Source: Lingula anatina (lineage: Eukaryota > Brachiopoda > Lingulata > Lingulida > Lingulidae). From it: DNA of 27,237 nt. Positions 19,116 through 27,237 of the stretch are shown here, one piece after another (position 1 is the first letter of the stretch; each line of letters begins with the position of its first letter). Under the pieces are notes generated by a model. The model ran no database searches, had not been told where the DNA came from, and worked only from the letters and a program-made list of their open reading frames with translations. Location of the stretch: NCBI RefSeq assembly GCF_001039355.2, contig NW_019773713.1, forward strand, positions 8,181 to 35,417. The letters run 5' to 3'. The position numbers and the translations under genes are program-made.

Positions 19116-20930
19116 GATAAAATATTATGGAATTAGAAATGGGGACGTTTTATATTGTACACAGGCTGGGGGTACAAACTGCCAGTAAAAAAAAAATCAT
19201 ACAACCGGTGGTGAGTTTATAAGGAATGAAACAACCATATCAGAAGTAGGTAAGCAGTTTCCCTGGGGAAATATAACCAGGTGGGATGGCACATTTTTAT
19301 GGTATTTACCTTCTTGCCCAGAAGTCAGATTGCTACACCATTTGAACATCCGTAACAAATAAGTTGGGTTTCTCTCCAGCTTTAAAAAAATATCAAATGT
19401 TGATTTCTCAGATATTCACTTCCAATGCTTCTCTCAAATCTTCAAACTTACTGGCCACAAGTTTATCACAATTGCTAGCTGTGGGTCTTAAACAATAGGT
19501 CTACATGTAGATGTGGCATAGCAGAGTTAGGTATGGGTCAATAAGAGTCCTTTTCAGAGAAGAAATGCATTTTCCTGGACAAATTTAAGGAGCAATTTGA
19601 CTGCATGATGGACAGTGATTAAAAGGCAAATGTGTCCTCTGCAGATAAGTTGGACTATTTGCTTCAATACAACTTGAGGATAAGGTAGTCTGCATTAATG
19701 CACAACATTCAATAAGCATTTATTACCACCGGATCACTTAATATTTGTCAGAAGGTTATTTCTACGTGGTCAGCTTCAAACTGAAGGATACAAAGTCCTT
19801 TACATACGTGTTAGTTCCTAGCCCACAGCTACAACCGTTTGTACGTCCCTTGTGTCCTTGGTGCTTTGACCATCAAATACAGGCCTGTAGCCAGTGGTGT
19901 TCTGGATAAAATTTTATCTAATTACACAAATATTTCTTGGTAGAAGGTCCACTTTTTCAGAAAAAGCCCCCCTCCCCCTATTTGAGACCGCAAGCTCGAC
20001 ACAATGACTGTCAACTGAGCTGCAGCAAAGTAAACGAAGGATGATGACGAGAGCCTGTAGCCAGTTTCCTATCCTAACAGACCTGATAAAAACTTCCAGG
20101 TTGCAATCATGGCTCGGTACTAGTTCTCCAATCTGACAGGAGCTGGCATTATATGAAAACATGTAACTACTTTTGACACAGATGACCACACCACGAAACA
20201 GCAGCTTTAAAGTTTATCGACCAAAACATACTACACCTTCTAGTAGAGTGTTCACTTGCGGTGAACAAGTTCTTCCCAGCAAATGTTCTGCTGCTTATTT
20301 CAGAATCCCACTGCAGGACCAAGAATTGGGATATTTAGGAAAAAAGATGCTGAAATGACACTCAAAGTGCACCATCTACAAGTTTGTCTTCACACAAAAA
20401 AACTTATTAATTTCCCACTCAGCACATTAAAATTACCCAATTAACCCAAGTACAGACTTGTGTCAGCATGCTCAGTAGGCTTGGGAGAGGGTATAGCTTT
20501 TAGACCTCACCCATCCATGATGGAGCTAAAGGTATTGAATCGACCATTAAGAATCAACACACTTTACCATTGGCAATTCAGTAATGGCTGGCCTTTGGTT
20601 GTCATAAAAGCAACCAAATACAGATACTGATTAAATGGACAAATAAATATGCTTTATCCACTATCTCCTCTCTACAATGGCACACAGATACTCCAAAGTA
20701 GATCATACATAAAAAGGTAGGACAAGAAGGCTTTAGGTCAATCATTGGGCAGACAAGAAGAGAGTTTATGCCTGTGGCACCTGTATTAAAATTTAAAAGT
20801 ATTTACATCAAACCACAATGGGCTCAGGTCGTTCTATAAAATGTAACATTTGTCATAAAGAATGGAGATGCATATTTTTCTCTTAAACACTCTTATGTGT
20901 TGTATTTAGCACTACCTAGAATCAAATTTT
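18661..20930. other. Centre of foldback element, no transposase recognised
   Basis: About 2.3 kb lies between the two inverted arms. It holds an AT microsatellite (19072-19112) and several short frames (for example 19914-20189 minus, 91 aa; 20173-20358 plus, 61 aa) without recognisable domains. It could be a decayed transposase gene, captured host DNA or a spacer between two independent inverted copies. Confidence 0.45.
19072..19112. repeat. (AT)n microsatellite
   Basis: About 20 uninterrupted AT units inside the centre of the foldback structure. Confidence 0.95.
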
Positions 20931-21890
20931 CATTAAATTTCATGATGACCTTGCAATAAGGTCAAGCCTGTACCTCCTAGATTTTGGAAATAGTTGCAAA
21001 TGATAAAGAGGGCCCCATTTTCAAGGCATTAATTGGCCCGCTAAACGCGTTTCTGACACATTTGGTAATTGAGAAAGTATGGAATTTTGCTTTTAAACCT
21101 CATGACCTTGTAATTAGAAGTCAAAAACTTAATCTCTGGCGACCTTTAAATTAGTTGCAATTGATTGTTTACTTATCATTTAGAAGAACTGATACATTAA
21201 ACATGCATGATTTAGTGACATACGGTTACCAAGATATAGATATGATATCATTCACTTGGAAAATGCCATGACCTTGACATTTTTTAATAATATTGGCCTC
21301 TGCTGACCTTGAAAATAGTTGCAAGTGTTTGGCAGTGTCCCACTTGGTTGGTATTGTTTCTTATAACATGTTTCTATGACACTTGGAAACTGTCATATAG
21401 ACATTAAGGGTTTTTTTGCTCCAAAAATGCCTTGACCTTGTAATAAGGTCATGACCTTGACCTCTGGTGACCTTGATACTAGTTGCAAAAGATTGGGGAT
21501 CCCTCACTTAGTAGGCGTTGATACTTAAAACATGTTTCAGTGACATTGGGAAACTGTCATATAGACATTATGGGTTTTTTTCTCCAAATTTGCCTTGACT
21601 TTGTAATAAGGTCATGACCTTGACCTCCAGTGACCTTGAGACTAGTTTCAAAAGATTGGGGATCCCTCACTTAGTAGGAATTGATACTNTGTTTCTGTGA
21701 CATTGGGTTCCTAAGTTATGGATTTCATGTCCACCCACCCCATTCAATAGCGGCCATTTTGGATTTTTGTGGAAAACGAGACTTTGCCATAGGGGGATTC
21801 ACGGGGAAAATTTTTTGGGCTATATTGGGCCTTCAAGAATCAGACCAGAATCAGTTGAAAAACCTTTGTCACCAATTTTTTTCCAACCTA
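20930..21890. repeat. Foldback element, right inverted arm with tandem units
   Basis: Reverse complement of 17707-18660. Unit markers TGACA(C/T) lie at about 21054, 21217, 21378, 21541 and 21699 (spacing 158-163 bp). The outer part ends CCAATTTTTTTCCAACCTA at 21890. One N at 21689 sits where a few bases of a unit (around AAAACATG) appear missing, so a small assembly gap is possible. Confidence 0.9.
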
Positions 21891-22200
21891 AGTTGTTTTT
21901 TGACTGGCCTACTAATTCGATACGCTCTACGATTCAGTAAGGATACAGGTGTGCTAGTGTTACGAATATTCGTGTGATTTTGCCAAAATCGCACGGATAT
22001 TTTCCAGAAATTCACTAAACTTTTTGGAATCGGGAGTTCGTGGCCAAAATTTTGAACAGCAAAATTTTGTCATGCTGTGGCAAAAAGCACTGACAAGTGG
22101 GCCAGGACTTAGTATTTTAATATAGCTCTGCTATTTGATAGTACGGACATAGTGACTGACATGTTGTCGCTACACGTCGGACATTTTCGATTTATGCCTG
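21891..22200. other. Spacer between foldback and Harbinger-like elements
   Basis: No open frame or repeat recognised. The degenerate array at 15546-17690 does not resume here, so the foldback element is not a simple insertion into that array. Confidence 0.5.
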
Positions 22201-22865
22201 GGGCCGGTTTCACAAAGCAGTAGTTAGTTAGCGATCGGTAGTTAGCCTCTCGCTAGTTAGAGTGCCGTTTCACGAAGCAGTCGCTAGTTCTCTCGCTCGT
22301 TATTGCCTTGGATATTTAACGACTGGTCAGACCAGTCGCTAACTCTAGAGTTTCATCGTACGCATGCGTAATGAGTGAAATAAAAAGGTTGCTTAGTTAC
22401 CGTTGTCTGTCGTTTGTCTTTGTATCCAATATGGCGACGACCATTCTAGCTATCCGTACCACCAGACGCGATGTAGACTTACAACGTTTTCATGATAGGC
22501 AGAATCTATTAGAGTATTCACACGATGATGCAATTTACAAGAGGTTGCGCCTAGCTGTGACAAAAAGAGCGGCAAAAAGGTGGTGGAGATCCTTTACGAC
22601 TACCTCAAAGCAGACGTTCTTATGCATTTCCAGCCACCATAAACTGGAGAGTTAGTGCTTTCGCGACACTTTTACGCAAGAGTTCCACTTCCGGTAAACT
22701 GTTTTGAGACTACGGTGAGTAACGAGAGAACTAACGACCGAACTTAACGACTGGACTTAGCGATGAGTTAACCACTGCTTTGTGAAACACCCCTAAAGTG
22801 TCCTCGTTAGAGAGACAGTTCAGTAGTTAGTTATTCTAACTACTACTGCTTCGCGAAACCGGCCC
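22201..22865 (+). mobile_element. PIF/Harbinger-like non-autonomous element
   Basis: Ends are GGGCCGGTTTC and GAAACCGGCCC, in inverted repeats of about 30 bp (with CACAAAGCAGTAGT versus CGCGAAGCAGTAGT). CTG flanks both sides (22198-22200 and 22866-22868), a 3-bp target duplication as in PIF/Harbinger. A second inner inverted pair, GTTTCACGAAGCAG at 22267 and its complement near 22773-22787, repeats the end motif. Element length is 665 bp, too short for a full transposase plus Myb-like gene. Confidence 0.78.
22431..22655 (+). pseudogene. Harbinger-like transposase N-terminal remnant
   Basis: From ATG 22431 (in AATATGGCGACG) the frame reads about 74 residues. The segment RFHDRQNLLEYSHDDAIYKR resembles the start of Harbinger DDE transposases (R-x-N-P-L-E-x-Y-x-D-D-E-x-[IL]-x-x-R-[YF]-R-[LF] pattern). 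It ends at a stop at 22655 with no DDE motifs, so it is a leftover after internal deletion. The match is short, so this is tentative. An alternative upstream start at 22371 adds 20 residues without evident homology. Confidence 0.4.
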
Positions 22866-23886
22866 CTGATCTCTTAAACACCTCGGAATACGACCTTATT
22901 CTCTTTCACCCGTTCTCGGTCTGCCGCTAGGTGGCTTTTAGACAAACCAGAAGGCTTACATTTTTTAATCGGCTAAAATTTTGGAGATTTAAAAGGTGTC
23001 AGAAACGGTGAAATATCTTGGCTATGAACGTACTCTGGGTTACAGTGTACATTGACGTATTGAGAAATAAATTTCTAATAATATGAGATGCACCATGAGC
23101 AGAGTTGATCTAGAGGCTTTTTGGTGTTAAAAAATTAGTTTGAAATCGAAAATTTACGAACAACTGTGATCTTCGTATTTATAGAGGCCTCCGCACAAAT
23201 TTTAATTACCAGTAAGGTGTGGCAAATTTATTCAGCTTTCTGTCAATGTAAGCATGTAAAGAACTTTGCTTTAAGCTGTGAATAGGACAAATCAATTCAC
23301 GACCGTTTAAGCCTGAAAACTTGAACTTACAATATCCGTATATTAGCCTCGCTTTGACTTAGTGCTTTCTCAAGCGCTTCAGCGTCGTTTTAGTTTTTCC
23401 CTCACACAGTATTACTTATATAGACAATGAAAAAAAGTTTCTTGGCAATTACCATAGTGCTAATATAAATGAATGAATATATATATAAATGATGAGAGCA
23501 TTCCTTTCATTAAAATATGAAAAATAACAAATGAAAGACGTCTTTATATTTAATCACATTGTAATGTGATATTTTATTCTATTTTATTTTTACATTTCAA
23601 CTACTCTGAAACATTTCAATGAGTCTGAAACATGGTATCACCATGCAAGCTCAATAATATTTTTTTCATCCATAAGAAATATCGCAGAGGTCGTGGTGTT
23701 CATTGTCACACAGCATTTTGAAATGATGGGTGCTTTTGTTATGAAAATTGCAGGTCAAGGCTCGGCAAAAGGAATCCTGGTCCCATTCATGCTACTCAAG
23801 CCTAGAAAATAATTTATAGAGTTTTCAATAGAATATCATTAAAATATTTTCTAACTACATTTATCACACCCTCACATACACATATG

Positions 23887-23931
<45 letters not shown>

Positions 23932-25073
23932 TGCAATCTTTTTAATAGGTAAACTGTAACAATCAATCTTTATCTTAAACAGCACTATTTACAATAAATC
24001 TTGCCTTAAACTGCACTATTTATACTTAATTCATAATTGTTATGATAAACAAAAATCATCTGAAATTGAACTCTGGACAAAGTTGCACACCCATCATTCA
24101 ATTAAAAACCCAATTTGAATCAAGGCCTGAAAATGTTACAAAAACACATGCAAGTCAGAGCACCACAAGTTGTGGTGTACCCACTATCACGCCCTAATCA
24201 TTGAAGGTCCTGTTACATTTAATGTACATACAACATACATATTATCCCTCTGTGTTAAATTGCCTTTTTGATGACACTCTTCCAGTCAAAACCCCCAACT
24301 AATGCAATAAAACTTATTTTGGGTTTACACGTTTTTTCTCTAAAAAATTAACACAATACATTTGCCACCCCCCCTCCCCCGGCCAAAAAGGAAACATGTT
24401 TATAACCAAAATTTAAGATTCATACCTTTTAAAACATGCCTATGGTAAGTTTACAATGCAGTAACTTTCACAATCAATACCCGCCCCCTCACCCCCTGCA
24501 AACAAGTACCGCGCGGGTACACCGCCATATGCGCATAGGCAAGGAGTTATAAGTGTATTCACGACGGATGACAATGTCATTTTGCAAGCCACTTAATTTT
24601 TTTCACACTAAAACACGGAGAAATTACGTAAGAAGCTTGACATTCATTCCATACATGAGACCAGAACGCCACTGCCATCACTCGATCGACTAAATGATAG
24701 CTACCCGGTACGGTGAATATAGTCAATATACAGCTTGTTGGAAATGTTAAACATCTACAAATTACAGGCCATCGCACATTTTAAAAGTTTTATATGTTCA
24801 AAAATGAATGTCAAACTGTGAAAAAACAGGAACAGATACAGAAAAAAAACCCTTAAACTACATTTGGCACAGTTCAAAAGTTTATCTTTACATTGACGTT
24901 TTGTGTGCGGCCATTTTGCTATTAGCCAGTAACTTAAGAGGATACTCACTGAAATCGATACACGAACATTCCTCAGGTGTATAAAATGTAACTTAAGCAT
25001 ATACTGTATTGTTCCATCGAATTTATTTGTGCATAAATCAACTGATCATTGTATAAACATATGTACATCTTAC
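22866..25073. other. AT-rich non-coding stretch
   Basis: No supported gene. It contains a long trinucleotide microsatellite (23886-23930), and two minus-strand AATAAA words (23573-23578, 23583-23588) below a short Cys/His-rich minus frame at 23666-23776. A minus-strand frame at 24577-24765 with an acceptor-like tgtaatttgtag could continue the exon at 25074-25126 in phase, but shows no family motif. C-rich patches occur at about 24368 and 24481. Confidence 0.5.
23886..23930. repeat. (TAA)n microsatellite
   Basis: About 15 perfect ATA/TAA units. Confidence 0.95.
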
Positions 25074-25126
25074 CTGTCTCTATGCCTTCGACTCCCGACG
25101 TTTTTCTTAGAGCCTCTGCTCCCCAT
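25074..25126 (-). CDS. Candidate first coding exon, basic N-terminus
   Basis: ATG at 25124-25126 in AAAATGGGG context, a good Kozak match, opens MGSRGSKKNVGSRRHRD and ends at a strong donor CAG|GTAAGA after 25074, leaving two bases (AG). The surrounding 25080-25260 is richer in CpG than the flanks, as at invertebrate promoters. The Ser/Arg/Lys-rich peptide is not diagnostic; no family is assigned. A phase-compatible continuation exists at 24765 downward (minus), where one leading base completes Arg and the frame stays open 58 codons to a stop at 24577-24579. That continuation is uncertain. Confidence 0.4.
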
Positions 25127-25275
25127 TTTGAAAACGAGGCCAAATCTAATAGGCCTACTTTCCGAAATAACCGTCATATGAGCCGGTGGCTTCCGGGCTG
25201 TGCGTTCTGTCCCATAATATCAATGTAAAAACTAATATTTCGCAACGCCGATGCGACCGCAAGATACTATTATCC

Positions 25276-25335
25276 AACGATGCACTGGCAGTAATAATTT
25301 ATATTAACGATGAACTGGCAGTAATAATTTATATT
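25276..25335. repeat. 30-bp tandem duplication
   Basis: Two adjacent 30-bp copies starting AACGATG(C/A)ACTGGCAGTA, with one mismatch. Probably a recent local duplication. Confidence 0.9.
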
Positions 25336-25378
25336 TTGAAACTAGGGTCAGGTTTCTGTTGAATTACTATGTGGGCTA

Positions 25379-25379
<1 letters not shown>

Positions 25380-25450
<71 letters not shown>
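25380..25450. repeat. (AT)n microsatellite
   Basis: About 35 uninterrupted AT units. Assembly length may be unreliable. Confidence 0.95.
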
Positions 25451-25454
<4 letters not shown>

Positions 25455-25597
25455 CAAAGGGATACCCCACTATTCAGAAAATCATTAAGTTGTTTTTAAC
25501 TAATAAAATCATGATTCATGATTTTTTCATTGAATGGTTAACGTATAAAATTTTTCAAATTGCCAATCTATTTATTATGCTTTATAGGTTTTTTTAG

Positions 25598-25629
25598 ATA
25601 TAGAAGGGTGGCATGACGCCGCATTTGAG
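25598..25629 (+). CDS. Candidate micro-exon of unknown gene
   Basis: The acceptor ggtttttttag ends at 25597, and the donor GAG|GTAAGA follows 25629. The 32-nt exon is open in only one frame: two bases, then IEGWHDAAFE. It ends in phase 0, in step with the next two candidates. Too short for homology; support is from splice sites and phase. Confidence 0.4.
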
Positions 25630-26024
25630 GTAAGAAACATGTGTAATGAATAATTCATGCATTATTCTGGTGAATGAGAGACTTTTAAGGAATGTAAGAA
25701 GTCTGTCATTTCTAGTAATCAATCCCGAAAGGGCAAATCAGGAAAAACGTTGTAATTCCAATAGATAGCTGGCCTGCATCAGATTTTAGCTGTTTCCAGT
25801 ATGTATATAAATAAATAGTATACTGGTACAAATTACTAGTTTGGACTAGTTTTAGGATTTTTAAAGATATGGAACTATTGACAGATACATAACAATGAAT
25901 CTTTGACTGCAATATGATGTCATGTTTGGGAAACATACTTCGTTTAAAATATTCGATAATTAATGACCAGTGACAGTGTGAACATTTATTATATTTTATG
26001 TAAATGCTTTCTTTACAATGACAG

Positions 26025-26075
26025 GGAGGTAACAATGACCCAGTGCCACGACGTCCGCCGGACGGTGAAGGGGAG
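26025..26075 (+). CDS. Candidate short exon of unknown gene
   Basis: The exon lies between acceptor tttacaatgacag and donor GAG|GTGAGT. It is 51 nt, exactly 17 codons in phase 0: GGNNDPVPRRPPDGEGE. The Pro/Arg/Gly/acid-rich peptide and higher GC content stand out from the AT-rich flanks, which favours a real exon. Its family is not recognised. Confidence 0.45.
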
Positions 26076-26364
26076 GTGAGTTTGACCTACTCCAAAGCCT
26101 CAGACAGGATTGGTCCAACAATTTTTAGACCACTACAAAAGCATAAGTTTGGGATTTGTTGCACAAAAAACCGTTTGGTGTTTGGCTATGTTGTTAGACT
26201 GCTAAAATTTAATAATCAGTGACGCAAAGTGATTTTGATGTAAAATTTGTTTAGAAGGGATGATTGAAGCACGTACGGTAGTGATTATTACAGTTTCATA
26301 ACAGTATAAAGACTACTGACATGTTTTCGTCCTTTTCTTAATATAATATAATATTATTCCTCAG

Positions 26365-26415
26365 GGAATAAAGACGGTGGCATTGCAGAAGTGCATTCAT
26401 CCAAACACGAGCTAG
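26365..26415 (+). CDS. Candidate last exon of unknown gene
   Basis: The acceptor tattattcctcag ends at 26364. Phase 0 reads GIKTVALQKCIHPNTS and stops at TAG 26413-26415. With the exons at 25598 and 26025 it forms an unbroken C-terminal tail of about 43 residues. No canonical AATAAA was seen in the short space before the Tc1-type element at 26480, so the 3' UTR may run into or be cut by that element. Confidence 0.4.
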   Translation, partial: GIKTVALQKCIHPNTS

Positions 26416-26477
26416 ATTTACTATACGAGACAGTTATTATTTTTTTTATTGATTAAGTCTCATATTTAGGTCTGACA

Positions 26478-27237
26478 TACACACACTGGACAAAAGAAGT
26501 GTCACCCCTACTGACCCAATACTATGGGGGAGATATATGACTGTGGAATGATATGCTCCTGGTATCATTTTATTAACATCAAATTTCACAAAAAAATCAC
26601 AAAATGAGAACAAAATATACATTCTACCAAAATATGCAGTTTCAAGTCCAAAATTAGTACTTAGTGGCATAGCCACTTGACCTAATAATAGGTGCCAGTC
26701 TACGAAGCAAGGATTCATATAATTGTCTGATGCGTTCAGGGCTTATGCTGGCCCAAGCATGAAACACTGAATATAACAGAGTTTCTCTACTGGATAGACG
26801 GACATTTGTAAAAAGTTTTGGCATATCATTCCACAAATTTTCTATTATGTTTGCATCCGGACTCTGGGCAGGCCACACCACCCTGCGAATGTCCTGTTGG
26901 TCAAACCAATCATCAACTGCTCTGGGCCTGTGACAAGGAGCATTGTCATCCTGGTGAACAAATGGATAATTCCTGTCACCAAACATGTTAGTAATAGATG
27001 GTAGCAAGCCTGACTCCAAAACATCGATATATTTCTAGTGATTCATGTTTCCATTAACCACTATCAATTCGCCCAAGCCATGGATGCTGATGCAGCCCCA
27101 CACCATGATGAATATGCTGCTCCGGGTTCGAAAATTCAGTGCATGTGAGTCAAATGCTTTACCAGCAGTTTGCCAGCATAGTACCCGTCTGTCATCAGAG
27201 GTCAGACCAAAGCGACACTCATCAGAAAAAAATATAG
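26478..27237 (-). mobile_element. Tc1/mariner element, 3' part (runs off window)
   Basis: The probable element end is at TA (26478-26479) followed by CACACACTGGACAAAAG, the kind of terminal sequence seen in Tc1-like elements next to a TA target. The transposase reading frame starts about 175 bp inward on the minus strand. The other end lies beyond 27237, so the full inverted repeat cannot be confirmed. Confidence 0.65.
26654..27237 (-). pseudogene. Tc1-family DDE transposase, one internal stop, partial
   Basis: The C-terminal two thirds of a DDE_3 transposase are visible. First catalytic Asp: IFFSDECRF near 27215-27236. Second: HQDDNAPCH. Third acid: SPDANIIENLW, with 34 residues between the second Asp and the Glu, the DD34E spacing of Tc1. 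IMVWGCIS, a conserved strand, is also present. A TAG at 27035-27037 breaks the frame between the first and second Asp; otherwise the frame is continuous to its stop at 26654. The N-terminal paired-type DNA-binding region lies outside the window. Near-intact sequence suggests fairly recent inactivation. Confidence 0.88.

Noticed and set aside
19914-20189. 91-residue minus frame in the foldback centre as a transposase
   Set aside because: No P-element, MULE or other DDE motif could be seen, and composition is not protein-like over most of its length.

Overview
This is a metazoan nuclear window, not bacterial. It is AT-rich, with spliced genes, GT/AG exon borders, microsatellites, a tRNA-headed SINE, a Ty3/gypsy retroelement, piggyBac-, PIF/Harbinger- and Tc1-type DNA transposons, and long degenerate repeats. 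The FkbM/Star-like methyltransferase, the kinesin-light-chain-like TPR protein and the repeat mix suggest a marine invertebrate, perhaps a mollusc or other lophotrochozoan. That placement is inference; nothing here fixes the species.

Layout. 1-2500: a minus-strand FkbM-type methyltransferase gene, rebuilt here as three exons whose phases join exactly (about 355 aa). 4053-5093: a non-autonomous piggyBac-type element with TTAA on both sides and palindromic subterminal motifs. 5373-7738: a minus-strand TPR gene in which a 378-bp block of three TPRs is repeated about five times; a 284-bp MITE (7417-7700) breaks it near the upstream end. 8267-15545: a dead Ty3/gypsy element on the plus strand (gag, zinc knuckles, protease, RT, RNase H; no integrase and no LTR recognised). 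A SINE interrupts its gag, and a 2.9-kb segment that looks like a host-gene 5' end interrupts its protease.

15546-17690: a degenerate repeat array. 17707-21890: a 4.2-kb foldback structure with inverted arms of about 950 bp. Each arm holds about five tandem copies of a ~164-bp unit rich in AGGTCA nuclear-receptor half-sites, including perfect AGGTCATGACCT palindromes. 22201-22865: a PIF/Harbinger-like element with a 3-bp duplication and a remnant of transposase-like coding sequence. 22866-25073: mostly non-coding. 25074-26415: a candidate first exon on the minus strand and three tiny phase-compatible exons on the plus strand. 26480-27237: a minus-strand Tc1/mariner transposase pseudogene running off the window end.

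The host genes show no shared pathway. The main theme is repeated invasion of genic DNA by transposons, with nested insertions that allow relative dating. The most unusual object is the foldback element with tandem nuclear-receptor-like sites.
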